Assembly: GCA_016791425.1 (NCBI GenBank)
Contig: JAEUMQ010000009.1
Coordinates: forward strand, 121,007-185,006
Length of the DNA: 64,000 bases
Source of the DNA: Hyphomonadaceae bacterium
GTDB lineage: Bacteria > Pseudomonadota > Alphaproteobacteria > Caulobacterales > Aquidulcibacteraceae
Reading direction: 5' to 3'
The notes under the pieces were generated by a model that ran no database searches, was not told the origin of the DNA, and saw only the letters and a program-made list of their open reading frames with translations. The position numbers and the translations under genes were made by a program. This document shows positions 25,153 to 34,124 of the stretch, one piece after another (position 1 is the first letter of the stretch; each line of letters starts with the position of its first letter).

Positions 25153-26688
25153 TCAAGATGCGCTGTATCCGCCGCCGAGCGCGCGAACGAGCGCGATGTC
25201 GGAGGCGAAGGCGCGGGCTTCCAGTTCGGTGACCTTGCGTCGCTGCGTGACGAGACGGTTCTCCACCGTGAGCACTTCCACGTAGCTGGAGAGCCCGCCC
25301 TCGTAGCGGAGCCGCGCGACGCGGTGCGCTTCTTCGGCGGCGGTGAGCGCGGCCTGCGAACGCTCCAGCTCTTCGGTCGCTGCGCGCCTTTCGACAAGCG
25401 CGTCAGCGACGTCGCGCAGGGCGTCGGCAAGCGTCTGATTGTACGTCGCGACCGCCTCGTCATAGCCCGCGCGCGCGCCGCGATAAGCGCCCTCCAATCG
25501 TCCCATGGAGAAGATCGGCAGGCTGAGGGCGGGCCCGATTTGCCCGAACCGGGAATCGCCTCGCGAAAAGACGTCGAGCCCGAGCGATTCCAGGCCCACG
25601 ACGGCCGCGAGATCGACGTTCGGATAGAAGTCCGCGCGCGCGGCGCGGACGCGCTGCGCGGCGCCTTCCGCGCGCTGCCGCGCCGCGACGATGTCCGGGC
25701 GCCGTCCGATGAGATCGGCGGCCAATGCGGTCGGCAGGGTTGGCGAGGAGAGGGCCGGCTCCGAGGGCGCCGAAATGTCGAGCCCGCGATCCGGCCCCTT
25801 GCCGAGCAGCGCCGCGATGCGGTTGCGCGTCAGCGCGACATTGGTGCGGGCCGCCACGATATCCGCTTGCGCGGCGTAGAGCTCGGCGTCGGCCTGGCTC
25901 GCGACGCCGCGGTTTTCCAGGCCCGCTTCCCGGCGCTGCGTCACGAGCTGGGCGCTGCGCTCGCGCAGCGCCGCGACATCTTGCGAGGCCGTGAGGTCGG
26001 CGCTGAACCGGCTGAGGTCGGCGTAAGCCTGTGCGATCGCGGTGGAGAGCTGCAGGCGCGCCTCGGCCGCCTCCGCTTCCGCAGCCGCCGCATCGGCGCG
26101 GGCCGCCGACAGCTTGGCCCGGTTGCGGCCGAAGAAGTCGAGCTGCTGCGAGACGCGCAGCGATGCCGAGCCCTGTGTGTTCCAGCCTTGCGGGAGGAAG
26201 GATTTGAATTCGTCCGGGAACCCCATATTGAGGCTTTGCCGCACGCTCGCGACGGACGCGTTGGCGCTGACATCGGGAAGGTTCGCGGCCCCTGCGCCTT
26301 GCGCCAAGGCGTCGGCCTGCCGCACGCGCGCCGCCGCCGCTTCCAGACTGGGGGAATCGCGCAGCCCTTCCTCGATGAGGGCGGAGAGCTGCGGGTCGCC
26401 ATAGCTCTCCCACCAGCGGTCGCCCGGCCACGCACCCTGCGCCGGGTTTCCGGGCGTCGCGCTTCCAGTGGGCGCGCTTTCGGGAGCGACTCTCAGCGCG
26501 CGCTCGCTTGCGAAGGTCTGCGGCTGGCGCAGCTCTGGCGCCGCCGCCAGGGTCGGCGCGCAGGCGGCCAGGAGGAGGGCGGCCATGAGGACGGCGGGGC
26601 GCGCCGCCCCACCGCCGGCCGCCAAACCGTTGCAGCCGGTTTCGATCTTCCTGGGTGTCCCCGTCGCCCCTGACGCCGTCATCGACAT
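25153..26688 (-). CDS. Outer-membrane efflux factor, NodT/OprM family lipoprotein
   Basis: About 511 aa. From the ATG at 26688 a signal peptide ends in the lipobox LLLAAC (lipidated Cys about residue 41). The rest is two OEP repeats of long alpha-helical barrel with alternating Ala/Arg/Glu (ARVRQADALAQGAG, AAAEAEAAEARLQLSTAIAQAYADL, GRRPDIVAARQRAEGAAQRVRAARADFYPNVDLAAVVG). The latter is the NodT-type signature. Forms the outer-membrane channel of the tripartite pump. First gene of the efflux operon; its promoter overlaps a palindrome shared with the divergent TetR gene. Confidence 0.92.
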   Translation of the reverse strand: MSMTASGATGTPRKIETGCNGLAAGGGAARPAVLMAALLLAACAPTLAAAPELRQPQTFASERALRVAPESAPTGSATPGNPAQGAWPGDRWWESYGDPQLSALIEEGLRDSPSLEAAAARVRQADALAQGAGAANLPDVSANASVASVRQSLNMGFPDEFKSFLPQGWNTQGSASLRVSQQLDFFGRNRAKLSAARADAAAAEAEAAEARLQLSTAIAQAYADLSRFSADLTASQDVAALRERSAQLVTQRREAGLENRGVASQADAELYAAQADIVAARTNVALTRNRIAALLGKGPDRGLDISAPSEPALSSPTLPTALAADLIGRRPDIVAARQRAEGAAQRVRAARADFYPNVDLAAVVGLESLGLDVFSRGDSRFGQIGPALSLPIFSMGRLEGAYRGARAGYDEAVATYNQTLADALRDVADALVERRAATEELERSQAALTAAEEAHRVARLRYEGGLSSYVEVLTVENRLVTQRRKVTELEARAFASDIALVRALGGGYSAS

Positions 26689-26703
26689 GCCACGCTTGAT
26701 CTG

Positions 26704-26718
26704 ACCGTACTGTACGGT
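26704..26718. promoter_or_regulatory. Perfect 15-bp palindrome, probable TetR operator
   Basis: ACCGTAC-T-GTACGGT has two 7-bp perfect arms around a single base. It lies 16 bp upstream of the outer-membrane factor ATG and about 53 bp upstream of the TetR ATG, as expected for a repressor that controls both itself and the efflux operon. Confidence 0.75.
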
Positions 26719-26770
26719 TATATTGCGCCGCAACATCAAAGAGTCAATGCGACCAAAAGGGAGTGGATGA

Positions 26771-27397
26771 ATGCCGGTGACCGCCTCCGCGACGACCCTC
26801 CGACGGGAAGAGCGCCGCGAGGCTATCGTCCGGACCGCAAAGGAGATTTTCTTCGCCGAGGGCTATGCGGCGACGTCCATGGCGACGATCGCGGCCCGGG
26901 TCGGGGGCTCCAAGGGCACGCTTTATAATTACTTCACCTCGAAGGAGGAGCTGTTCGAGGCCGTGGTCCAGGACTTCCTGGAGCGCAATTCGATCGTGTT
27001 CTCCAAGCTGAACGTCGCGGAGGGCGACGTGGACGCCGCGCTCGCCAGCTTCGGCGGGCAGATCCTCCGCTTGATGCTCTCGGACGACGCCATTGCCATG
27101 TACCGGCTGATCGCGGGCGAGTCCGGACGCTTCCCGGAGATCGGCGCCACCTATTACGAGGCCGTGATGCGGCGCGGAAAGCAGCGCCTGGTGGAACGTT
27201 TCGCCGCCGCGATGGACGCCGGCCGCATTCGCCGGAGCGATCCTGCGATCGCCGCCCAGCACTTCGTCGATCTGTGCCTGTCGGGGCTGCACCGGCGCAG
27301 GCTGTGGAATATCGGGCCGGCGCCGAGCGAGGCCGAGATCGACGCGAACATCGACCAGGCGGTGAGGGCGTTCCTGGACGGGTATCGCGTTAAGTAG
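26771..27397 (+). CDS. TetR/AcrR-family repressor of the efflux operon
   Basis: A 208-aa TetR-type regulator. Residues 10-58 form the HTH (REAIVRTAKEIFFAEGYAATSMATIAARVGGSKGTLYNYFTSKEELFEAV). The remainder is a helical ligand domain with the AcrR/TetR_C_7-like RRGKQRLVERFAAAMDAGRIRRSDP stretch. Divergent from the efflux operon across a perfect palindrome, so almost certainly its drug-responsive repressor. AAGGGAG at 26757-26763 is the ribosome-binding site. Confidence 0.94.
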   Translation: MPVTASATTLRREERREAIVRTAKEIFFAEGYAATSMATIAARVGGSKGTLYNYFTSKEELFEAVVQDFLERNSIVFSKLNVAEGDVDAALASFGGQILRLMLSDDAIAMYRLIAGESGRFPEIGATYYEAVMRRGKQRLVERFAAAMDAGRIRRSDPAIAAQHFVDLCLSGLHRRRLWNIGPAPSEAEIDANIDQAVRAFLDGYRVK

Positions 27398-27454
27398 TCA
27401 CTAACCGGCTCAACGCCACTGCTCGGCCTTTGCGGGAGCGATCCCGGAGGCCCC

Positions 27455-28138
27455 GTGGCGGTTGACCGGCCAGTCCTGATCTACGGCAACGGCGCCGTCG
27501 CGCGGCTCGTCCACTCCTACGTGCGCCGCGAGACGGAGATCGTCGGCTTCACCGTGGACGATGCGGTGATGAACGGCGCGACGACGTTCTGCGGCCGCCC
27601 GCTCCATCCTTTCAGCGACATCGAGGCCCGCTGCCCGCCCTCGTCGTGCCGCATGCTGATCGCGGTCGGCTATCGCGACATGAACCGCTTGCGCCTGCGC
27701 AAGCACGCCGAGGCGAAGGCGAAGGGCTACGCTTTCGCATCTTATGTGCATGCCGGATTATTCCGTCACGACGACGTGAGCATGGGCGAGAACGTGATCG
27801 TTCTGGAACAGAGCTCGATCCATCCCGGTTGCACGCTCGGTGACTGCGTTTTCATCGCCAGCAATGTCAATCTCGGCCATGATTGCACGGTCGGAAGCGG
27901 CGCCTGGATCAATTCTGGCGTCTCGCTCGGCGGCGGCTGCAAGATCGGCGCGGGCGTATTGTTCGGCGTGAACGCCTGCGCCGCGCACGGGCTGACGATC
28001 GGCGAACACGCGCTCATCGGCGCCAACGCATTGGCCGCCTCCGACGTCGCGCCCGGCGCCTCGATCCTGCCGCAGGCCGGGGCGCCGGGGCGCTTCAAGG
28101 CCGGGTTGATGCTGCGTGTTGCGGGCGGCGCGGGATGA
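27455..28138 (+). CDS. NeuD/PglD-like sugar N- or O-acyltransferase (left-handed beta-helix)
   Basis: A 227-aa protein with the PglD-type N-terminal nucleotide/sugar-binding Rossmann region (VLIYGNGAVARLVHSYV, residues 5-22), and hexapeptide repeats from residue 105 (VIVLEQSSIHPGCTLGDCVFIASNVNLGHDCTVG) with the conserved His of the GHDC motif that acts as general base. Family members acylate amino sugars using acetyl-CoA. The start GTG at 27455 (VAVDRPVLIYG) follows CCGGAGG. It is the first gene of a six-gene cluster in which the next gene overlaps by ATGA; the presence of an acyl carrier protein suggests an ACP-linked acyl donor (inference). Confidence 0.88.
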   Translation: MAVDRPVLIYGNGAVARLVHSYVRRETEIVGFTVDDAVMNGATTFCGRPLHPFSDIEARCPPSSCRMLIAVGYRDMNRLRLRKHAEAKAKGYAFASYVHAGLFRHDDVSMGENVIVLEQSSIHPGCTLGDCVFIASNVNLGHDCTVGSGAWINSGVSLGGGCKIGAGVLFGVNACAAHGLTIGEHALIGANALAASDVAPGASILPQAGAPGRFKAGLMLRVAGGAG

Positions 28139-29610
28139 GCGCGCTCCTTGAAGTCATCCTGCACAATGCCGCGGCCAAGCCCGACGCCTGCGCGATCATC
28201 TGCGGCGACGCGCGCGTCAGCTATCGTGAGCTGGTGCGGGACGCCGCGCGCGTCTCCAACGCGCTTGCCGCGAAGGGCGTGGCCGAAGGCGACGCCATCG
28301 CCGTTCTGGCAGGCAATAGCATCCCGTTTGTCACGCTCATGCTCGCCGCGGCCGACTTGGGCGCGATGCTGGCGCCGCTGTCGCCGGCACTGCCGACCGA
28401 CGCCATCGCGCGCGCCTTTGCAGCGGCGGATGTTCGCCACGTGTGCGCCGAGGAAGAGGTTCTGCCGCGCGTTCCGTCCGTACCCGGCGTGGTCTACGCA
28501 ATGCAGCGCCTGCCGTCGCGCGACGGCGGGCCGCTCGCGCGCGGCAAGGATGAGGCGCCCTACATCCTGTGCATGACCTCGGGCTCCACCGGCGCGCCGA
28601 AGGCCATCGTCCTGCCGCAGCGCGCGAAGCTGGAGCGGGCGCGCGCCGCGATCTCCCTCTATGGCGTCAGCGCGCGCGACCGCGTTCTCGCCGCGACGCC
28701 GCTCTACCATTCGCTCGCCGAGCGCCTCGTCTTCACCGCGCTCGTCTCCGGCGCGACGCTTGTCCTGGCCCCGCGCTATTCGCCCGCGCTTTGGCTCGAG
28801 AGCGTGCAGGCGCATGGCGTGACCTTCACCATCGCGGTCTCCACGCAATTGAGCCAGATCGCGCGTCGCATCCGCGCCGAGCCGGGCGCCGCGCGCGCCT
28901 GCGCCAGCCTGCGTGCGGTCGTTTCCTCTTCCGCGCCGTTGCCGCCGGAGGACAAGGCGCTCCTGCTCTCGACCTTTCCCGGCGAGCTCCACGAATGCTA
29001 CGGCGCGTCCGAGATCGCGATCGCGACATCGCTCGATCTGCGCGGCAAGGACGCGCCGCTGCGTTCCGTCGGACGCGCTGCGCCGGGCGTCGCGATCCGC
29101 ATCCTGGACGCGGAGGGGCGGGCGCTCGAGGCAGGCGACATCGGCGAGATCGCGTGCCGCACGCCGATGGCGTTCTCCGGCTATCACAACCGGCCCGACC
29201 TGACCGAGGCTGCGCTCGCGGACGGCTACTTCAGGACCGGCGATCTTGGCCGCATCGATGCGCAAGGCGCCTTGTATTATCTCGGCCGCACGCAGGACCT
29301 CATCATCACCGGCGGCGTCAATGTCTATCCCGCCGATGTCGAGGCGGCCGTGGCGCACGTGCCGGGCGTGCGCGAATGCGCCGCCTTCGGTTATCCTGAC
29401 GACGCGCTGGGAGAGGTCGTCGCTGTTGCAATCGTGTCCGCGGGCGATGTCACTGCGCGCGCGGTGCGGCGCGCCTGCGCCGATGCGCTGGCGGACTTCC
29501 AGCATCCGCGCCGCATCTTCTTCCTCGATGAATTGCCGCGCAACGCGATGGGCAAGCTCCTGCGCCGCGCGTTGCCGGCCCTCGTGCGCAGTGAGGCCCA
29601 GGCAGCATGA
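28135..29610 (+). CDS. AMP-binding (class I adenylate-forming) acyl-CoA/ACP ligase
   Basis: A 491-aa adenylating enzyme. Motifs: P-loop MTSGSTGAPKAIVLPQ near residue 145, ATPLYHS, ECYGASE (A5), YFRTGDLGRID (A7), GRTQDLIITGGVNVYPADVE (A8 hinge) and NAMGKLLRRAL with the catalytic C-terminal Lys (A10). It activates a carboxylic acid as acyl-AMP and passes it to a thiol, here plausibly the ACP two genes downstream. ATG 28135 overlaps the previous stop (ATGA), and the next gene starts in the same way. Confidence 0.92.
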   Translation: MSALLEVILHNAAAKPDACAIICGDARVSYRELVRDAARVSNALAAKGVAEGDAIAVLAGNSIPFVTLMLAAADLGAMLAPLSPALPTDAIARAFAAADVRHVCAEEEVLPRVPSVPGVVYAMQRLPSRDGGPLARGKDEAPYILCMTSGSTGAPKAIVLPQRAKLERARAAISLYGVSARDRVLAATPLYHSLAERLVFTALVSGATLVLAPRYSPALWLESVQAHGVTFTIAVSTQLSQIARRIRAEPGAARACASLRAVVSSSAPLPPEDKALLLSTFPGELHECYGASEIAIATSLDLRGKDAPLRSVGRAAPGVAIRILDAEGRALEAGDIGEIACRTPMAFSGYHNRPDLTEAALADGYFRTGDLGRIDAQGALYYLGRTQDLIITGGVNVYPADVEAAVAHVPGVRECAAFGYPDDALGEVVAVAIVSAGDVTARAVRRACADALADFQHPRRIFFLDELPRNAMGKLLRRALPALVRSEAQAA

Positions 29611-30782
29611 GCGACGCACCGCCCCTTCGCATCGCCTTCATCGGCGGCGCGCTGAATTCCGCCGTCGGATACGCGCACGTGGCCGCCACGCGCATGGACG
29701 GACGCTATCTCTTGGCGTCAGGCTGCTTCAGCCGCGACGCGGCGGCGAATGCCGCGGCGGCGAAGGCGTACGGCGTCTCTCCGCGCCGCACTTACAGCGA
29801 CTGGCGCACGCTGCTGGAGTGCGAGGCGGGCGCTCTGGACGCCATGGTCGTGCTCACCCCGACGCCGGCGCACGCCGAGATGGTCTCTGCGTGCCTGATC
29901 GCGGGCGTTCCGGTCGTGTGCGAGAAGGCGCTCGCCTGCAATTCCGATGAGGCGGCCGCGCTTCTGGAGATCCGGAACCGGACGAACGGCTATCTCGCCG
30001 TCACCTACAATTATTCCGGCTATCCGATCGTGCGCGAGCTGCGCCGCCTGGTGCGCGCCGGCGCGCTCGGCCGCATCGTGCAGATCCACGCCGAGATGCC
30101 GCAGGAGGGCTTCGTGCGCCGCAATGGCGCAGCGCCGGCCGCGACGCCGCAATCCTGGCGCCTGGCCGATGGGCGCGCGCCGACCCTCGCGCTCGACCTC
30201 GCCGTCCACCTGCACCAGCTTATCTATTACACGACGGGCCTGAAGCCGCTCGAAACGGCTGCGATGCACGACACGTTTGGCTGCTTTCCATCCGTGGTCG
30301 ATAACGCCAGCGCGCTGGTGCGCTACGAAGAGGGCGTCGCTGCGAGCCTGTGGTTCACCAAGTCGGCGCTCGGTCATCGCAACGGCCTGCGCCTGCGCAT
30401 CTATGGGGAGCATGGCGCCGCCGAGTGGTTCCAAGGCGCGCCCGAGGAGCTTGTCGTCGCGCATGCCGACGGCCGCCGCGAGATCCGCGACCGCGCCGCA
30501 GAGGCGCCGATCGCCGCCGAGGCGCGCTATACGCGCTTCAAGGCGGGACACCCGGCCGGCTATGTCGAGGCCTTCGCCAATCTCTACATCGACATCGCCG
30601 ACGAGCTTGCGGCGCGCAAGGCAAAGGCGCCGCGCGCGAGCGGGGAGGTGTTCGGCGCCGAGCTCGCCCTTGAAGGCTTGCACTTCATCGAGGCGATGAC
30701 CGATGCGGCGGCGGCCAGGACGTGGCGGCGCGTGCCCGGCCAGCAACATCAAAAAGAGCTTGCCATGGAGCGCGCGGCGTGA
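29607..30782 (+). CDS. Gfo/Idh/MocA-family NAD(P)-dependent oxidoreductase
   Basis: A 391-aa protein with an N-terminal Rossmann fold (RIAFIGGALNSAVGYAHVAA), the CEKALACN stretch equivalent to the EKP motif (Lys kept, Pro replaced by Ala), and a C-terminal alpha/beta domain with DLAVHLHQLIYYTTG, whose His residues match the family catalytic region. Members oxidise sugar hydroxyls, including the C3 position of nucleotide sugars (WlbA type). ATGA overlap with the ligase gene. Role inferred: makes the keto sugar that the downstream DegT enzyme aminates. Confidence 0.9.
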   Translation: MSDAPPLRIAFIGGALNSAVGYAHVAATRMDGRYLLASGCFSRDAAANAAAAKAYGVSPRRTYSDWRTLLECEAGALDAMVVLTPTPAHAEMVSACLIAGVPVVCEKALACNSDEAAALLEIRNRTNGYLAVTYNYSGYPIVRELRRLVRAGALGRIVQIHAEMPQEGFVRRNGAAPAATPQSWRLADGRAPTLALDLAVHLHQLIYYTTGLKPLETAAMHDTFGCFPSVVDNASALVRYEEGVAASLWFTKSALGHRNGLRLRIYGEHGAAEWFQGAPEELVVAHADGRREIRDRAAEAPIAAEARYTRFKAGHPAGYVEAFANLYIDIADELAARKAKAPRASGEVFGAELALEGLHFIEAMTDAAAARTWRRVPGQQHQKELAMERAA

Positions 30783-31027
30783 GGACCGAGATCGAGACGT
30801 TCGTCGCGGCCTTGCTCGATCTCCCGGCGCCGCCGGCGCCGGGGCTCAACTATATCGATGCGGGGCAGCTCGACTCCATGGCGCTCATGAACCTCGTTGT
30901 GGCGCTGGAGGACCGCTTCGACATCGAGCTCTCCGATGACGACATCGTCTCGGACGAGTTCCGCACGTTCGGCGGCCTCGTCGCGATTGTCCAACGCACG
31001 ATCGCCAAAGGCCTGGTCGCGGCATGA
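30779..31027 (+). CDS. Acyl carrier protein
   Basis: An 82-aa ACP from GTG 30779, whose GTGA overlaps the previous stop. The phosphopantetheine attachment Ser lies in the motif AGQLDSMALMNLVVALEDRF, followed by IELSDDDIVSDEFRTFGGLVAIV, the usual helix III/IV region. Acidic, four-helix size. A dedicated ACP between a sugar oxidoreductase and a glycosyltransferase, downstream of an AMP-ligase, suggests that an activated acyl group is carried for sugar acylation rather than for fatty acid synthesis. Confidence 0.9.
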   Translation: MRTEIETFVAALLDLPAPPAPGLNYIDAGQLDSMALMNLVVALEDRFDIELSDDDIVSDEFRTFGGLVAIVQRTIAKGLVAA

Positions 31028-33012
31028 AGCTCCGAACGGCGATTGCGCCCGTGGAGGCTGATGCGTCGGCGCGCGCGCCCATAGCGGCGTTGATGGAGGC
31101 CGGCGCCTTTGCCGAGGCGCGCGTGGCGCTGGCCACGGCGCTTCTGCGCGATGAATTGCCGCCGGCCGATCTGGCGACCTGCGTCACCTGGAGCCGGCAA
31201 TTGGGCCTCGTGCCGGTGTTTCTGGCCGCGCTTGGCCGCGCCGCCGAGCGAAGCGACGCGGATGCTTCGCTTGCGCTTGCCGGCGCCGCGATGGAGGCCG
31301 AGGCCTATGCCGAAGGCGTGCAGCTCCACCGCAAGGCCGCCGCGCTGGCGCCTGACAGCGCGCTTGCGCACGCGCAGCTTGGCGCGGCGCTGTTCCGTTG
31401 CGGGGCGTTGGAGGAGGCCGAAACCGAACTCGCGCGCGCGATCGAACTCGATCCGCGTCAGCCGATCGCCCAGCGCAGCCTGGGCTCGCTCAAGATGCAG
31501 AACCGCGACATCGACGGAGCGGTGGAGGCGATGAGCATCGCGGTCGCGGCTGATCCGGCCAATCCGGACTATCGCGTGAGCTTGGGCTGGGCCTTCCAGG
31601 CCAAAGGCATGCTCGAGGAAGCGTTCCTGATCACCCAGAGCGCGCTGGAGATCGATCCGGCCAACGCCGCCGCCTATTCCGCGCTCGCCGACCTTTTCTT
31701 CATGGTCCGCGATCTGCCGCGCGCGCTGCGCTATTTCAAGCTTGCCGCCGATCATCGCCCGTGCGCGGCGACGATCACGCCCTATCTCTTCAACCTGCTC
31801 GCCAGCGACGCGCATTCGGACGAGGACATCTTCGCCGAGCACAGGCGGCTGGGCGGCGTCTTCGATTCACCGGCGGCGCGCAACAAGACCCACCGCAATG
31901 TCCCCGATCCCGACCGGCGCCTGAAAGTGGGCTTCGTGTCCGGCGACTTCTACAATCACTCGGTGGCGCACTTCATGAAGCCGCTGCTGCAGGGGCTCGA
32001 TCGAGGGCGCTTCGAGATCTACGCGATCTACAACAACACCGCCGAAGACAGCGTCTCGGCGCTGCTGCAGACCCTGGTCGATCATTGGTACGTCTGCCAC
32101 GGCGTGTCCGACCAGGCCGTCGCCGAATGGATCGAGCGCGAAGGCGTCGATGTCCTGATCGATCTTTCCGGGCACACCAACCTGCAGCGCCTGGGCGTCT
32201 TCGGCCTGCGTCCCGCGCCCGTGCAGGCAAGCTATCTGGGGTATCCCGGCACGACCGGGATGGCCTCGATGGACTACAAGATCACCAGCGCGAACGTCGA
32301 TCCTCCGGGGACGGAGCGCTTCTACACCGAAACGCTGGCGCGCCTGCCGGGCCTCGTTGCGCCGTTTCAGCCGCTTGCGGAGATCGAGGTGGGCGATCCT
32401 CCCTCGCTCTCGGGCGCGCCCTTCATGTTCGCGTGCATGAACCCGCCCTGGCGCATCACGCCCTCGGTCGTGCGCGCCTGGGCTCGGATCATGGCGGGGC
32501 TTCCGGACGCGCGCCTCATGCTGGGCAGCGTCAACACGACCCTCGCCGCCAACAATCTGATTGCCGCCTTCGCCGCCGCCGGGATCGACGCGGAGCGCCT
32601 GGAGTTCGTCCCGCGCCTGCAGCTGCGAGAGTATCTGGAGAATTATCGCCGCATCGATCTGGCGCTGGATACGTTCCCATATGCGGGCGGCACGACGACG
32701 ACCTATTCGCTCTGGATGGGGGTGCCCGTGGTGACGCTGGAGGGCGTGCGCGCCGCGGCCCGCTCCGGCGCATGCATTCTTCGCGAAGCAGGGCTGGACG
32801 AGTTCGTCGCCCAGTCGGAGGACCTCTACGTCGCGCGCGCGCTGCACTGGGCGTCGCGTCCCGCCGAATTGGCGGAGCTGCGCCGCACGATGCGCGATCG
32901 CCTTCGCGTGAGCCGCGACCATGCCGAGCAGGCGTCGCAGTTTGGCGATGCGCTCGTCGCGATGTGGCGTGCATGGTGCGCGCGCGCGCCAGCCAAGGGA
33001 GAGATTCAATAG
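31024..33012 (+). CDS. TPR-containing O-GlcNAc transferase/SPINDLY-like glycosyltransferase (GT41)
   Basis: A 662-aa protein. Residues 1-265 carry several TPRs (ALAHAQLGAALFRCGALEEAETELARAIELDP). Residues 295-655 are the GT41 catalytic region: GFVSGDFYNHSVAHFMKPLL, DLSGHTNLQRLGVFGLRPAPVQ, LGYPGTTGMASMDYKIT, LDTFPYAGGTTTTYSLWMGVPVVTL. The conserved FNxxxK motif is MNPPWRITP here, with Arg for the catalytic-site Lys. Such enzymes glycosylate Ser/Thr of proteins, in bacteria sometimes flagellin or adhesins. ATGA overlap with the ACP gene ties it to the sugar pathway. Confidence 0.9.
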   Translation: MKLRTAIAPVEADASARAPIAALMEAGAFAEARVALATALLRDELPPADLATCVTWSRQLGLVPVFLAALGRAAERSDADASLALAGAAMEAEAYAEGVQLHRKAAALAPDSALAHAQLGAALFRCGALEEAETELARAIELDPRQPIAQRSLGSLKMQNRDIDGAVEAMSIAVAADPANPDYRVSLGWAFQAKGMLEEAFLITQSALEIDPANAAAYSALADLFFMVRDLPRALRYFKLAADHRPCAATITPYLFNLLASDAHSDEDIFAEHRRLGGVFDSPAARNKTHRNVPDPDRRLKVGFVSGDFYNHSVAHFMKPLLQGLDRGRFEIYAIYNNTAEDSVSALLQTLVDHWYVCHGVSDQAVAEWIEREGVDVLIDLSGHTNLQRLGVFGLRPAPVQASYLGYPGTTGMASMDYKITSANVDPPGTERFYTETLARLPGLVAPFQPLAEIEVGDPPSLSGAPFMFACMNPPWRITPSVVRAWARIMAGLPDARLMLGSVNTTLAANNLIAAFAAAGIDAERLEFVPRLQLREYLENYRRIDLALDTFPYAGGTTTTYSLWMGVPVVTLEGVRAAARSGACILREAGLDEFVAQSEDLYVARALHWASRPAELAELRRTMRDRLRVSRDHAEQASQFGDALVAMWRAWCARAPAKGEIQ

Positions 33013-34124
33013 CCCCCAACGCGCTCCCGCGTCGCCAGGCGACGCCCGGCCTCGTGCCGGTATGCCGCCCCTGGGCGCCGTCGGCCGAAGCCGTCGCGCC
33101 TTACCTGGAGCGCATCGACGCGACCCGCTGGTACTCCAATTTCGGGCCGCTGGTGTGCGAGTTCGAGGAGCGCCTGGCCCAGCGCTTCACCGACCGCGCC
33201 TCGGTCGTCACAACGGCCAACGGTACGCTCGCCTTGGCGATCGCGCTGCGTGCGCGGGCGCCGCGCAACGGCCTCTGCATCATGCCGGCCTGGACGTTCG
33301 TGGCGAGCGCGCACGCCGCAGAGCTTGCCGGCCTCGCTCCCTGCTTCGCCGATGTGGATGAAGAGGGCGGCGTGCTGACGCCAGACCTGGCGCGCCGCGC
33401 GATGCGCAAGCTCGCGGAGCCGGTCGCCGCGGTGATGCCGGTGGCGCCGCACGGCCAGCCGATTGATCTCGCCGCCTGGGCGGAGTTTGAGGAGGAGACG
33501 GGTACGCCCGTGATCGTGGACGCCGCCGCCGGCTTCGATGCGGTCAGCGAAGCGCCGGTGACCGTTGCCGTCAGTCTGCACGCCACCAAGGCGCTCGGTA
33601 TTGGCGAGGGCGGTTTCATCGCGACGCGAAACGAGAGCGCCGCGATCCAGATGCGCGCTCTGAGCGGCTTCGGCTTCGCCGGCGGCGCGCGCGACGCGCT
33701 GTCTCCCGCCTTCAATGCGAAGCTTTCCGAATACGCTGCTGCGGTTGGATTGGCCGCGCTCGATGATTGGCCCCGCACGCGCGCGCGTTACATCCGCGCC
33801 GCGCGTCTGATGCGGGCGGCTTTAGCGAGCTCTCGCTCGGTGGCGCTGCAGGCTGGGTGGGGCGCAAGCTGGGTTTCCGCAGCTTGTGTCGTGCGCACGT
33901 CGGAGGGGACAGATCGCCTCGAACGGCGCCTTGCCGCCGCCGGGATCGAGACGCGGCGCTGGTGGGAGCGAGGCGCCCACCGCCAGCCCGCGTTCCGCAA
34001 CGCGCCGCGCGCGGACGATCTTGCGGTCACCGATCGCCTGGCGGCGACGACGGTCGGCCTGCCGTTCGCCGTCGATCTCGATGCCGACGCCATCAACCGC
34101 ATCGCCGCGGCGATCGGCAGTTAA
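32973..34124 (+). CDS. DegT/DnrJ/EryC1/StrS-family aminotransferase
   Basis: About 383 aa from ATG 32973. The conserved region begins VPVCRPWAPSAEAVAPYLERIDATRWYSNFGPLVCEFEE. PLP motifs: TTANGTLALAIAL, IVDAAAGFDAV and SLHATKALGIGEGGF, whose Lys binds PLP. Members aminate keto sugars (nucleotide-linked). The start is unclear: ATG 32973 overlaps GT41 by 40 bp; GTG 33054 lies just before the conserved core; and an ATA at 33009, overlapping the GT41 stop as ATAG, has the best ribosome-binding site (AAGGGAGAG, 32995-33003). The stop TAA lies in TTAA shared with the convergent gene. Confidence 0.88.
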   Translation: MVRARASQGRDSIAPNALPRRQATPGLVPVCRPWAPSAEAVAPYLERIDATRWYSNFGPLVCEFEERLAQRFTDRASVVTTANGTLALAIALRARAPRNGLCIMPAWTFVASAHAAELAGLAPCFADVDEEGGVLTPDLARRAMRKLAEPVAAVMPVAPHGQPIDLAAWAEFEEETGTPVIVDAAAGFDAVSEAPVTVAVSLHATKALGIGEGGFIATRNESAAIQMRALSGFGFAGGARDALSPAFNAKLSEYAAAVGLAALDDWPRTRARYIRAARLMRAALASSRSVALQAGWGASWVSAACVVRTSEGTDRLERRLAAAGIETRRWWERGAHRQPAFRNAPRADDLAVTDRLAATTVGLPFAVDLDADAINRIAAAIGS

